64,000 bases of DNA. Source: Hyalella azteca (lineage: Eukaryota; Arthropoda; Malacostraca; Amphipoda; Hyalellidae). A program made the translations under genes and the position numbers. The stretch covers positions 558,001 through 622,000 of the forward strand of contig NW_025937524.1 in the NCBI RefSeq assembly GCF_000764305.2, in the 5' to 3' direction. The notes under the pieces were generated by a model. The model was not told where the DNA came from. It saw only the letters and a program-made list of their open reading frames with translations, and ran no database searches. Shown piece by piece: positions 34,706 through 47,275 of this stretch; the first letter of the stretch is position 1, and each line of letters starts with the position of its first letter.

Positions 34706-35517
34706 TCGTGCTGCGTACCATATGGAGACTCGACTCGCGGACGCTCTTTTTCATAGAAGGTTTTCCCGTGAGTAGCTTTTGCCCCAGCAGGAGGAAGGGC
34801 ATGGGGCTGTGGGAGGGGTTGGGAGACGCTGTAGGCGTCAGGCTCAGGCTGGGGACAAGATTGGCTCTCCTGCAGAGGAGGAAGTTTCTTCGGGATTTTT
34901 CCACGAGTCTTGGTGTGCCTCGATAGTTCCTTTTGTCTGGCGGTGTAGTCGTCTATTAAAAGAGGTTCCGGTGGCAGATTATTCGTGCTACAGTCGCTCT
35001 CCGGCGCGCTAGTTTTGCTCATTTTGAGTGTGAGAGACTTGGTTCGATGCGGCTTAATGGATTTGTTGAGTTGTGTTTCACTCTTCATGAAACGCCTGGT
35101 CGATTTCGCAGGTGACGCCGCTCGCGCCGCGCAAGTTTCGCGATCGTCGGCGTCAGAAGATTTATTCGGCGAATCCGTTGAGGTGGGCGACCCTCGTCTG
35201 GGCATCCTGGGCGAATAAGACGACACGAAGGACGACAGCGGCGACAGGGTGGCTGCAAGCGACGCTGCAAATCCTGAAGGAGGCGCAGAGAGTCTGTCCA
35301 GTAATGCATCATCGTCTGTCGCGGCGCTGTGATGTGACGCGGTCTCTTGTACATCATCTCTGCTGCTCCGTTGTCTTCTGCGTTCACTGTTCTTTCGTCG
35401 CAAGTTTTTCACTCTATCAGGCTCACTATCTTTGTTGTCGTGGAGGCTCTCCGACCGACGCAGAAAGGAAAAATTCTTGTCGCGGTTGAGGCTCACCTGA
35501 GAGCGCAGAGGGCACAT
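34706..35517 (-). CDS. Probable alternative first exon of Lmpt, disordered N-terminus
   Basis: An open frame of 270 codons plus GA from ATG at 35517 to a perfect donor, CACGA followed by GTGAGT. Splicing to exon 3 (first base G) makes GAG and continues HEKTCQSC in frame, which is the evidence for linking it to Lmpt. The product is low-complexity and basic: Arg/Ser-rich near 35-60 (RRKNSERRRQRSSR), several Ser-Pro sites, a Pro/Gln-rich C-terminal third, no recognised domain. It cannot follow exon 2, because that phase gives an immediate TGA. A TGA also lies four codons upstream of the ATG, so this is either a first exon or begins at the internal acceptor-like CTCTCAG at 35,497. An independent nested gene remains possible. 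GC content is well above the surrounding intron. Confidence 0.65.
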
Positions 35518-35519
35518 AT

Positions 35520-36430
35520 TGAGCGATCACCCTTTCTCCTGCCCGGCCTTGTTCTCCTCTGCGTTCTCTTGCTCCTGTTTTCATTTCTAACAACACAGCT
35601 TGATCCTCTAATTTATTGAAGCGAAAAATAGTTAAGTCAACAATGTAGATTTAATTAGTCATTAGACTAAACACGGTAAGAATGACCAACGCAACAACCG
35701 AGTCAGCACCAGCGATCATGCATGACAGCGCCCCCGAGAAGTAAAAGTTTCATTGTATTGTCTGAGGCACCAGCGTCTTTATATCGCAGGAATCATCTTC
35801 GTTCAAAAATGTTTATAACTCGAACATGAAGAAGACACTATATCCCTCGCTGCAATATGGTGTCGTCAATATTATAGGAAATTCATCACGTAAAGATACA
35901 CCGGCTAAAGTTCGGAGATGAACAACGAGCATATTTTATGGTTCGTTAAGTTGGGATTATCTTGATTAATGATTCCTGTTTGTATGGTGAAGAGATAAAC
36001 CAAAATATACATAATTTTTTGGCATGCAGACACGATTTTAAAAATTCATATGTAAAACAAAGACGGTTCGCTGAACACTCGTTCATCATTTTCGAGGAAA
36101 AACTGAACGAACTTATGAACAAGCTTCTTTTCAGCGATCAGCTTTAATTCATTATGAACAACTTAATTTTAGATCTAAATTATGTTTTTTCATGAATTGC
36201 ATACCGGTATCATCATGTTGAATACAAGCCCATGATTGTTCATTCATTTATCAATACACAAAATTCATTTGGATGGAGAGGGGTGGTTGTTTGACATACT
36301 CCCTGAATCAGTCCAAGTTATTCCTAAATTGCGTTTTCATTGTTAAGAATCTCATCTCCACCAGAACTAGATAATGTAGGGGAAAACATTCGTTTTGTTA
36401 TGTTACGCCTCATGATCGGGAATATCGACC
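35520..36430. other. Upstream of the alternative exon, no gene seen
   Basis: Would hold the promoter of the alternative isoform if that exon is a first exon; no TATA or initiator could be pinned. Confidence 0.35.
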
Positions 36431-36515
36431 TCTATCGGCGACAGGCCTATCCAGGCCTATTCTTTAATGCCGAAGATACTATACTAGATACTATACTAAC
36501 ATTTGTTCGCCATAA
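36431..36515 (+). mobile_element. LINE 3' UTR and tail fragment
   Basis: Carries the core ATCGGCGACAGGCCTATCC and TTTAATGCCGAAGATACTAT found at 33,017-33,062, ending in an interrupted ACTAT tail. It is a very short truncated copy. The 71-residue plus-strand frame across it is not a gene. Confidence 0.75.
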
Positions 36516-36534
36516 TATGACTCTATACTTCCAT

Positions 36535-36870
36535 GCTAATCCCTACATCACATAACCCTGTTCTTCCATGCATATTCCTTCTTAACATAACCCTGTTCCT
36601 ATTGTGTTAAAGAAGAATGCCAATTCTCCAATAACATAACCCTGTTCCTCCATGCCAATTCCTCCATAACCCAACCTTGTTCCTGCATGCTAATACCTAC
36701 ATAACATAACCCCCATTCGTCTATGCCAATTCCTCCATAACATAACCCTGTTCCTCCATGCCAATTCCTCCATAACGTAACCCCATACCTCCATGCCTAT
36801 TCCTCCTTAACCTAACCCTGTTCCTCCATGCCAATTCCTCCATTACCTAACCCTGTTCCTCCATAACATT
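36535..36870. repeat. About 36-bp array
   Basis: Variable units of CCATAACATAACCCTGTTCC and TCCATGCCAATTCCT. Confidence 0.9.
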
Positions 36871-37764
36871 ATCCACTCCAAGCAAAGGCTGAGCTCAGAC
36901 AATTCGTTGCCACTTCTTAGGCGGCTTGCAGGGCACACGTTTGGAGGAGACCAGATGCAGAGGCATGACGCTTTTGGCTACCACACGCAGCGTAGAGAAC
37001 TAAAATGTTATCAAACATCGCTCTAAGCGGTCGCCCTAAGCGGTCCAAAAACAAGAATATTATTAGCAAAAAAAAAGGGCTTATATTATAAGCAAAACTA
37101 GGTGCTGCTCGGACCTTTCAACAACAGCAGTTGTGCTGCATTCACGGCCAGCTATAATGTCTCATTGAATGTCTGCTTGTCGCGTCTGTGTGTGTTTTGT
37201 AGACTGAAATGAATTAGTTCAGTTGATTTGATGAACGCACACTTTTGTAGTGATTTTAACAAGCGAGAATGTCGTTAATGCACCGAACAAATTTTACTCA
37301 AATAGTTCATAGGCATATAGTTGTTCGCTCGACGCCAACTCGTGAGTGTAGGGCAACAATCAAGATAATTAAACCTCGTACAACCACTAACGTAGGAGAA
37401 GTGTTCCACTGTAACACTCCTACCTCAGTTATGAAGTATTAAATCAATGAATAAACCCATTTTCAATTCACAACAATAAGAGGCATGTCAACCTGCGCAC
37501 ATTTACAGAAATTTATCACTAATAAAATTAATCAAGTTCCCACACAATAAAAATGTGTTAGTCCCTTCAGCTGGTGCACATTAAACAACAATTGCCACAA
37601 ATATAACAGTGAATTTCATGACGATTAACGGAAGTATAGCTCACAGATGCTCGCACAGAGCAGAGAGATCACACACTTGTACACTCAGCTATGTGGGACC
37701 TCACAGCTGCTACTGCTGCAGCTGCTCCACATGATATACAGCTGCCAAGATGTGCTGCTTGCTT

Positions 37765-37975
37765 GCACAACACCAACACTCGCTGCTCACGGTAGAGCAC
37801 CACAACAGCAACACATCCAACACTCGCTGCTCACGGTAGAGCACCACAACAGCAACACCTCCAACACTCGCTGCTCACGGTAGAGCACCACAACAGCAAC
37901 ACCTCCAACACTCGCTGCTCACGGTAGAGCACCACAACAGCAACACCTCCAACACTCGCTGCTCACGGTAGAGGC
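37765..37975. repeat. About 44-bp array ending at assembly gap 2
   Basis: Units of AACACTCGCTGCTCACGGTA and GAGCACCACAACAGCAACAC. The minus strand carries CCGTGAGCAG in every unit. Confidence 0.9.
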
Positions 37976-38971
37976 NNNNNNNNNNNNNNNNNNNNNNNNN
38001 NNNNNNNNNNNNNNNNNNNNNNNNNNNNNNNNNNNNNNNNNNNNNNNNNNNNNNNNNNNNNNNNNNNNNNNNNNNNNNNNNNNNNNNNNNNNNNNNNNNN
38101 NNNNNNNNNNNNNNNNNNNNNNNNNNNNNNNNNNNNNNNNNNNNNNNNNNNNNNNNNNNNNNNNNNNNNNNNNNNNNNNNNNNNNNNNNNNNNNNNNNNN
38201 NNNNNNNNNNNNNNNNNNNNNNNNNNNNNNNNNNNNNNNNNNNNNNNNNNNNNNNNNNNNNNNNNNNNNNNNNNNNNNNNNNNNNNNNNNNNNNNNNNNN
38301 NNNNNNNNNNNNNNNNNNNNNNNNNNNNNNNNNNNNNNNNNNNNNNNNNNNNNNNNNNNNNNNNNNNNNNNNNNNNNNNNNNNNNNNNNNNNNNNNNNNN
38401 NNNNNNNNNNNNNNNNNNNNNNNNNNNNNNNNNNNNNNNNNNNNNNNNNNNNNNNNNNNNNNNNNNNNNNNNNNNNNNNNNNNNNNNNNNNNNNNNNNNN
38501 NNNNNNNNNNNNNNNNNNNNNNNNNNNNNNNNNNNNNNNNNNNNNNNNNNNNNNNNNNNNNNNNNNNNNNNNNNNNNNNNNNNNNNNNNNNNNNNNNNNN
38601 NNNNNNNNNNNNNNNNNNNNNNNNNNNNNNNNNNNNNNNNNNNNNNNNNNNNNNNNNNNNNNNNNNNNNNNNNNNNNNNNNNNNNNNNNNNNNNNNNNNN
38701 NNNNNNNNNNNNNNNNNNNNNNNNNNNNNNNNNNNNNNNNNNNNNNNNNNNNNNNNNNNNNNNNNNNNNNNNNNNNNNNNNNNNNNNNNNNNNNNNNNNN
38801 NNNNNNNNNNNNNNNNNNNNNNNNNNNNNNNNNNNNNNNNNNNNNNNNNNNNNNNNNNNNNNNNNNNNNNNNNNNNNNNNNNNNNNNNNNNNNNNNNNNN
38901 NNNNNNNNNNNNNNNNNNNNNNNNNNNNNNNNNNNNNNNNNNNNNNNNNNNNNNNNNNNNNNNNNNNNNNN
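37976..38971. other. Assembly gap 2 (996 N)
   Basis: A run of N between two different arrays. Confidence 0.99.
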
Positions 38972-39200
38972 GTGAGTCAAGAGAAGGAGAAGAATGCTGT
39001 GAGTCAAGAGAAGGAGAAGAATGCAGTGAGTCAAGAGAAGGAGAAGAATGCAGTGAGTCAAGAGAAGAAGAATGCAGTGAGTCAAGAGAAGAATGCAGTG
39101 AGTCAAGAGAAGGAGAAGAATGCAGTGAGTCAAGAGAAGGAGAAGAATGCAGTGAGTCAAGAGAACGAGGAGAATGCAGTGAGTCAAGAGGAGAAGAATT
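38972..39200. repeat. 27-bp array starting at the gap edge
   Basis: GTGAGTCAAGAGAAGGAGAA followed by GAATGCA, with shorter 18-21-bp variants. The plus strand reads GCAGTGAGTC in each unit. Open frames on both strands are artefacts. Confidence 0.95.
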
Positions 39201-39840
39201 AGCTTAGCTAGTGCGGGGAAACGAACTAATGTGTTTATTGCACTGATCGACTTGGCTTTCATACCTTACAACAAACAGGGTTAACAATGAGGAAATGCTT
39301 ATGGATGTATATGTTTATTTCCTGCAGGGTTCAGTTACCCTCGTTTGCAGCAGAAATTAAAAATTTTACCGCCAAATTACTCATTATCTTGAACTAATCA
39401 TCCTAAAATATTACGGGACTCAACTGCAGACCGTGAGAGATCGTGATCTGAATCTATTAACTACAGAAATTCTGTAGAAATTCTCTTAAGAAATTACCTA
39501 CAGAAATATTACCTACAGAAATGAATTATTGCAAGGCAAGAACAAGTCTCGTCAAGTAAGGCGGACGTATGTTATTGTAATTTATCCGATAGCTTTTTAT
39601 TTTAAAATCCCAACTGGCGTTTCATTTTTTGAGCAAGTAAATAACGTTTCAAGCTTAATAACTGAAACTTTCGCTAATAAATAACCTCATTACGCACTGT
39701 ACATGATTTATTTCTATGTTTAAGAGACCATAATAACATATTTTTTAGACGTGTATTGCTAATAACTTGTTTTTATGGATACCCTGCGACCAAGAACTGG
39801 CCTGTCGGGCTGATCGTATGAGCGCGCACGCTCCTTATAC
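39201..39840. other. No gene seen
   Basis: AT-rich, with a small ACAGAAATATTACCTACAGA duplication near 39,470-39,520. Confidence 0.5.
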
Positions 39841-39845
39841 GCAGC

Positions 39846-40070
39846 GTGCTGTCAGCCCGTGCCTTGGTGCTGCCAGCCCGTGCCTTGGTGCTGTCAGCCC
39901 GTGCCATGGTGCTGTCAGCCCGTGCCATGGTGCTGTCAGCCCGTGCCTTGGTGCTGCCAGCCCGTGCCTTGGTGCTGCCAGCCCGTGCCTTGGTACTGCC
40001 AGCCCGTGCCTTGGTGCTGTCAGCCCGCGCCTTGGTGCTGTCAGCCCGTGCCTTGATGCTGTCACTGAGA
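39846..40070. repeat. 21-bp array
   Basis: About ten copies of GTGCCTTGGTGCTGTCAGCCC. Open in several frames on both strands; none is a gene. Confidence 0.95.
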
Positions 40071-40074
40071 CGCC

Positions 40075-40420
40075 TTGGTGCTCGGCGGCGCGAGCGTCTC
40101 AGTGACAGCGGCGCTAACGAGGCAGTGGAGGTGCAGTGTTGGTGCAGTGTTGGTGCAGTGTTGGTACAGTGTTGGTGCAGTGTTGGTGCAGTGTTGGTGC
40201 AGTGTTGGTGCAGTGTTGGTGCAGTGCAGTGCAGTGTTATCACAGAGGGGTACCGGCGACGCGAGCGTCTCAGTGTCAGCGGCGCTAACGAGGCAGTGGA
40301 GGTGTGCAGTGTTGGTGCAGTGGAGGTGCAGTGCAGTGCAGTGTTATCACAGCGGGGCACCAGCGACGCGAGCGTCTCAGTGTCAGCGGCGCTAACGAGG
40401 CAGGCCGCAGCGCCGTGATG
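40075..40420. repeat. Nested higher-order repeat
   Basis: Three large units each contain CGCGAGCGTCTCAGTG and CAGCGGCGCTAACGAGGCAG. The first two also carry internal 11-bp GTGTTGGTGCA sub-arrays of different length. Confidence 0.85.
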
Positions 40421-43400
40421 GACGACAGCGCGACGCTCGTTACGCTGACGGCGACGAAGCGATGCGCTATAAACTCGCCTTCACGAAATATCTTCGAGTA
40501 TCGCAAGTTTGTGACGATCGCTACACTTGATATCGATGTCGGTCATACGACAACCAGCTTGAAAAATTAGAGGGAATCTCTAAGAGGCTTCACGTTTACG
40601 GGAGATTCCAAGTCTAATAAGACGTGTCGTGACTATAGCTATAACTATATATCTATAGTGTCGTGTAGTAGGAGTGTAACAACACACTATCGTGTAGTGC
40701 AGCAGTAGACCCTAATTATTAAGGTGCAGAGCAAGAGGTGTGGTCCAGACGCCTGTTATGTGTTCCCTCATGACAGAGAAGAAGGAAGGCTTTCAGGAGC
40801 GCCTGAGGCCGCCTTAAACACACCGGCTTGTCCTTAATTTCTTCAGGCAGCGTGTGAACAATTAAATATCTTATTTTAGTTGTACGTATTTACTGTGTGT
40901 GGGAGGGAAGTTCAAAAGTCAATGGAAGAGGAGAAAACAAATTCTCTATCAACTTAGTAAAGACTAACAATGCTGTTAGCAGGAGCGGAGTCATGATTAG
41001 CGTTAGAATGGACCGCTCTGTAGCGAACTGTAAGCTCTTCGTCCTTGAATTCCTAAGATTTGTTTCTGAATGTAGAGTTGCGAATAAAGTTAAATTTATC
41101 TTAATTTAAATAATTTAGTTGTATAACAAGAAGCAAAATATTCAAACGCAGAAAAATTAGTCGTTGTTAGAGCTAAAATATTAATAGATTTTTAATTCAT
41201 AATTAAATTCAAATATTCAATGGCATCAATTTGAGAAAATAAATCCATGAAGGAAAGCATTGTGCTGCAGAACTTTACCATGAATCAAATTCATGAAAAT
41301 CATTAGATTTAGGAACGAAAAAATTTTGTACACTAAAACGTGCCCAAATCAAGCAAACAAAAATCAGTAAATTCAATTATTAAGGAGACACAATAAAGAG
41401 AAGTGGGCTAACCTCCTCCTGGCGCGGCACATCTTGCATGTGATGTGTGGTGCAATGGGGCGCTCCCCCCTGCACGACTGACAGCGCATCATCTGAACAT
41501 CATCTGTGATGTGTCATCACCGTGTAAGCACTGCACTGCACCACAGTGTGGTGCTCCACTGCACCAACACTGTACCCACTGCACCACAGTGCACCACTAA
41601 ACGCTCCTCTTCTGGTTAAACTTCTGCGTCCCACGGAGCAGTTCACCACAATATATTTCTTTTCACTTGTACACGGATCAACAACTTAGGCAGCGCGAGT
41701 AACGAATTACACTGCCACAGTATTTCTTCATTTACACTTAATGAAATACACCATCACAAACTAATGTAGTTGGTGGTATTCTGACACTGCCTATCTCATT
41801 ATGCTTTCCAACCCTTATTAAACTGACCGTAACTCTAGGTACTAGGCTTTTTAAATTAATAACGAATCAACACGTACACGACACGTGCATTATCAGGACA
41901 CGTTAAACTATGTGAGGATGGCATTTAAAGTGCAAATAACAAGCTTGATTATGTAATTTTTCAATACTTCTCTCGATCACGTTCGCAGATTTTGGTCCCA
42001 TTTATGATTGTGGTCGCTTCGTACACATTTACGAGGAGCACTTCACCTTAAGAATACTCTGTGAAAAATTCGTCCGATCTTTCTCTCTGTTTCAATAGTT
42101 TGAATCAGAATTAATGATTTTAACACACCGACTTGAAAAATCTCAAATTTTAGGTACAGCTTCTACTAAAATATACTGGGAGCATAATTGCTGCCATGGT
42201 AAGTCACGATGAAATCTTTAAAATAAATAGGTTTTAGTATAAATGGAACGGCTGACTTCAGAAACTGATCTTTCAAGCTGATTTTTTTTCATTTGATTTT
42301 GATCAGTAACATTCAATCCAACTTTCGAAGTGAACTAAATTGTTGTGATACTGAACATATACGAAGCACAACAGAAGCATTTCACTCGAATTGATCCGTT
42401 TTAGATAATCTCTTCTCTTTTTATGAAGAAGTGCTGAGCATTCTACGTCATTGTGCTTAGTTTTCGTGACGAGCATTAATGAGATTTTAATGAGATATTG
42501 GTGCAGCATTTATTAGATATTAATAAGACATTGGTGAGAGCGGCAAACGAACTTCGTTCCATTTATTAAATACTGCATGTAAAGGAAATAGTATTTATGT
42601 TACCTTGTGGGTTAGTTTTAGTCGCTTTTGTGCGTTTGCTGATGAAAAAACTATCATCGACAAATATTTACAAGTAATTTAATACGACAGACTCATCCTT
42701 GCTAAATATCATCAAAACAGAAAAAGAGTTCTTCAGTCAAAGTAAAGCCGAGGGCTTCAGTTTAAATTGCAGTTGCTTGAGGTGCGTTCGATGCATCAAG
42801 AATATCGATCATTGACCCCCTTTTCAAAACGCTTAAATGAACAGCAAAAAGCATTTGGGAAATTACGAAGAGAATTAATGAATGAGATGAAGTGATCATG
42901 TATAGGCTTCAAGTTGTGCGCGCAGCACCCTTTACTACGCCTAGAGATTAGCATGAGCTGCTATGATTCCAACATTTTCGCTGAGGACTTCGTTTGCAAC
43001 AAAAATTATTTAATGATTAAAACAGAATCCTTTTGATCTGTACTAACTTCATTCAAGAAGTTAGGGCTCGTACATGACTACGGGCTACTATAGTCATAAT
43101 AATTTGCAGATGCTTTCTACTCAAGTGGTGACAATTCCTACGCAACGTGCAGCAAAGAAATCTTAATATATGAAGAGCCAAAGGTACATTTAATTCTTGT
43201 CTCTTCACGCAGTTTATTATTTGTCGCTCGCATTTCTCAAAGTGTACAAATTAACGGGAGCTTAAGAGCTCCATAAAGATGATACCTGTGGCCATGAGCT
43301 GTTGATGTTGTTTACGTTCGCTGGTTTACACGGTGTAAACTCTGGCATAAGCGAGCTGCTCAGCGCGCCTGGCGTGCCTTTCTTCTAACAAGAAGGAAAA

Positions 43401-43496
43401 GTGTCGGTAAATTATTGACCTGCTGACGGTATCAGTAGAGCTGACTAAAGGCCTTTTATTGCTGGCAGCAGATTTGGGAGCGAAATGGATTAGGGC
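40421..43496. other. Lmpt intron 2, no gene seen
   Basis: Mostly AT-rich unique sequence. A short block of CTGCACCACAGTG repeats lies at 41,530-41,600. Confidence 0.5.
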
Positions 43497-43648
43497 TCAG
43501 GGTCAATACTTTCGAAAAAAGTTAAGAGATCGTAAGTTAATCAGCCAATCATTGACGGCTTTTCAAGCAAAATTCACCAATTACAGACACGAAAATAGAA
43601 CGTAAGTACTTACGTTCACTTAGCGAGTTTTGAAAGTATGGCCCCAGG
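43497..43648. mobile_element. Probable short MITE related to the 12-kb copy
   Basis: About 150 bp bounded by CAGGGTCAATACTTTCGAAA and GAAAGTATGGCCCCAGG, which are imperfect inverted repeats resembling the GGGGCCGTATTATCAAAA ends at 12,053. Internal AAGTACTTACGTTCAC recalls the other copy's GTAAGTAC motif. Degenerate. Confidence 0.45.
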
Positions 43649-44700
43649 ACTGTCACTTTCGTATCAAAAGTTCAGAGGTTATAATACTCGTCGAACTGCG
43701 AAATCGTTCTTTTCCTCTACTGCAATATTTTGCACCTGATTCGGGAGCTGCACGTGCAGGTCTAGGGCGAACGCCTGTTCATCTAGTGCGTAACATTCGC
43801 TCACAACCTACGTATATGTGGACATCTACGTTTATGTTGTTACATTCGAAATATCGTTAATAAATTGATATTACTCCATTGAACCTGCATTTTGATCAAC
43901 TAATGTCATCTGAAGAATATTGTTCGACCCTGAAAATTAAAATTGACGAATTATCTGGCCATTAACCACCCGTGTTGAAACAACCTGCGTATATGTGCAC
44001 CTCTGACACTCGCCTCGGAGGGCTCGTAGGTTCATAGCAAGCAACTCGTAGGGGGACCTTGGTGCGAGACAGCGGCAGCATCGAACGAACGGCCTCCACA
44101 ACGGCAAGAGAAGCTAGGCAGCAAACTCAAGGTGCTTCGTTGATTTAAGCAAGAAGGCTTTCAGTTCATTTTAGGACCACTATCAGAATGATATTTAAAA
44201 AAAATATTAAAAAGGGGAGGAATCTTTCGTGCCATTATCGGACTAAACTAGAATATTTACTGGGAAAACGATCGGACAACTGTCGGAATGAAGTTTTCAT
44301 GCAATTTCAAGGCACAAACTTTCAAAAAGTTCTCAATAAAATTTGCAGAAACTTCGGGTTCGGAAACCTTCCGATAATGAAGAGGCTGAAGAAAGCATGA
44401 AGTCTAAAACTTATAAATTTTATAAGCGACATCTTAGGCTATATTTAAAGTAGGATATTTTTTCTAAACAGAAGCCACTGTAATATGTAAGAAGACAGTG
44501 ACAAAGACGGAGACGTGATATATACGTAGAAAAGTTCTTTATCTAGTGAGTCACGGTGGCCAACGTTACCAGGCTTCTAGGAATGAATAGTAATAATAAG
44601 GCTAAATTTCTCCGTAGACAAAGAGTGTAAAGTTACTCGGTGAAACAAACTTGAAACGTCACGTGAAGTTGCCAATGCACCGCCTACTACAGCGCGCGTA
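43649..44700. other. Lmpt intron 2, no gene seen
   Basis: Short open frames (43,630-43,860; 44,188-44,400) show no domain and no splice context. Confidence 0.45.
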
Positions 44701-44911
44701 CACTGTTAGAAAAAACGGTGAAAAAACGGTCCCACTGGCGTTCTAGCAGCCGGTCGCCCCGTGAAAATAAACTGTTTCGCCGTTTTTATCAGATGTTTAC
44801 GGATTTCTAGTGTTAATTTAGAATAAAAACGGCGACACAGTGTTTCTTTTCACGTACAGACCGGCCACTGAAACGCCGGTAATACCGTTAACGGTAATTT
44901 TTCTAACAGTG
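44701..44911. mobile_element. Palindromic MITE, intact copy with TA target site
   Basis: 211 bp from CACTGTTAGAAAAAACGG to its complement, with TA on both sides (44,699-44,700 and 44,912-44,913). Most of the element is an imperfect palindrome, with GTTTCGCCGTTTTTAT on one arm and ATAAAAACGGCGACAC on the other, so the single strand would fold into one long hairpin. There is no coding capacity. The TA duplication suggests mobilisation by a Tc1/mariner-type transposase. Confidence 0.85.
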
Positions 44912-44913
44912 TA

Positions 44914-46760
44914 ATCCACCTGAGGATGAGAGGTTATGGGCGACGTACGCGCGGCCAAATGTTGCCCCCGCTCTGTTGATGTTGGCCGCCGCCCCTATAG
45001 GAGATACGCCCGCTCGTGTCAAGCGAGTCAATACCAGATGATTGCTTCAGCGCCTGATTCCTTGTTTCCTCTTAACAAAGAGAATCTATTTAGCCACATT
45101 TCCAGGGTGATTGTCCATGTTAAAAATTTAGGAAATTTCTGTGTTATCACAGAAAAAAATGAACGAATTGTTAATAATGAATGACAAGCTCAACAATAAT
45201 TGATGATTTTCCTTGCAAACGAGCCTATATACTTAGCTGGATGTACAGCGCGAAAATTCCGATGGAAATAAACAACTATAACATAGCGGCATAGTTTTGT
45301 TGTAGAGTTCCTCAGTTAAGCTTGTAACGGAGTGAAATTTGCCTATCGATGAATTGGATTTCATTTTGTGGTCCTGTGAAATAAATCACTTTAGAAGATC
45401 TTGATTTATTCCCCACCAAGCCAATTAACATGAATAGCCGATGTGAAAGCCCGCATCTACAACTGAACTAATCAGTAAAATTTAATCGCAGACAAATATC
45501 GAGCATGAAGCTAAAGTTTATTTGGACTACGAGACCCAGAGAAGAAAGGTTTGGTCAGCGGCCCAGCTGATGTCACTGAATTTTTTTCGACGTGCCACAG
45601 AGCAGCAAACCGAGCGCGTACAACGCAACGTTATAGCGATGACATTACGCGGAAAATAACAACAGAAAAATGTCGTTACGGGACACGAGTTCTGCGGTTG
45701 TCTGCATATGCATGTAATGACATTCATTAGTGGAAAATGTCCCATGACACTGCGTGAGTCAGGGCAGCTGACAGAGAGAAAAGAGTTTCTAACAAAGCCG
45801 TTAATTCCATCACGAGAATGAGGTCGTTTGGAAACATTAGTGCTCTGCCTATACCGCGTAACGATCATCAGTTTGATCATTCGAATAAATTTGTCAACAA
45901 AAATTAGTCACCAGGTTTCAAAATGAAGAAAACAAAGCTTTTTTCCAATGACTCATAAAGTTTTGAGCAATGTTAGAATACAAATTCAAGAATAATAAAA
46001 CGGACCTAGTAAATAATTTTGACTTCTTTCAAAACAATAAAGAATTGTCGCCTTTTTACAAAAAAATAATGAGAATTTATCCCCAAGTGTCTAAATTAAT
46101 CGAAATTAAAGACCATTTTGCCGGAGGGCAGCAGCTCGACGTGCCATGGAGGCGCACAATAATTGATGATGTAGTGCTTCTTTCATCGGGGGCGAGCCTC
46201 TGCTCTTACAATGTAAATTAATGAGCTTATCAAGTTCCTAACTTCAAAATGTTCAAAATTTCAAAACAAATTTTTTAGTGTTTTTAATTAAAATTTTTAA
46301 TTTTGTTTAATAAAAATAAATTTAATTGTTTTTGAATTTTAATTCAAAAACAAAATAATGAGTAGGCTGTTATTTGCTTGCGTTTAAAAGATTCATTAAA
46401 AAAGTTTGGATTAAGATTACCGCATAAATTCATCGTTTTAGAATCTGCATTACTTTACAGTTTTCTTGAACTAGGTTTTCCTGATTAAAATAAGTACTTT
46501 TGTTAACAAATTTAATTTTATACGTTTCCATCACGATGATAATGAATCACTCGCAATTATAAGTCAGGGGATCGAAATTTTATCTGTGAGTAGCGGATTC
46601 GAGCCTCAGCCCGCTGTGAAAATGGGACGATGCTGCTTGAAAACAAGACTAGCAGACGTGGTGAACGCTGCATCTCAAATTCACCAAAAGATTTGTCTGC
46701 ATCAACATAAAAACTTGTCAATTCATAAAAACAGCAGCAACCGTCAACATTCAGTGTCCC
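44914..46760. other. Lmpt intron 2, no gene seen
   Basis: Unique sequence; short opposed frames without gene features. Confidence 0.45.
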
Positions 46761-46764
46761 TGGC

Positions 46765-46975
46765 ATTATGAATACATTTCATACCAAACATCATGATTTT
46801 TTTTCCTCTATAACACCGTACGTATTCTCAGAGCAACACAAAAAATATGAAAAAAAACTCCCAAGAAAGCGCCCGAGCAACGTCCTACAACGGCCTGACA
46901 TTATTAATACATTTCATACCAAACATCATGATTTTTTTCTCTATAACAGCGTACGTATTCTCAGAGCAAAAAAAA
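46765..46975. repeat. Tandem duplication of about 130 bp
   Basis: AATACATTTCATACCAAACA and CGTACGTATTCTCAGAGCAA occur twice (46,770 and 46,907). Confidence 0.85.
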
Positions 46976-47101
46976 AAATAAAAATAAAAAAGAACGAAAT
47001 TTGTACTCGAGAGCCCAGTTCCGCCGCATGGAGAACCAAGATAACTTGAAATAATCAGAAAATTGATCTCAATTGACGCGAAGACTCGAAGAAATTGGCA
47101 N

Positions 47102-47275
47102 TACTCGAAAGGTATTTTCTCGAAAGGTATTTTCTCAAATGTATTTACTCGAAAGGTATTTACTCGAAAGGTATTTACTTGAAAGGTATTTACTCGAAAG
47201 GTATTTACTCGAAAAGTATTAACTCAAAAGGTATTTACTGAAAAGGTATTTACTGAAAAGGTATTTAAGTGTGCC
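47102..47275. repeat. 16-bp array after an assembly N
   Basis: About ten copies of AAAGGTATTTACTCGA, starting at the N at 47,101. Confidence 0.9.

Noticed and set aside
34985..35489. Plus-strand frames opposite the 34.7-35.5 kb exon
   Set aside because: Shadows of the longer minus frame, which alone ends at a phase-matched donor.
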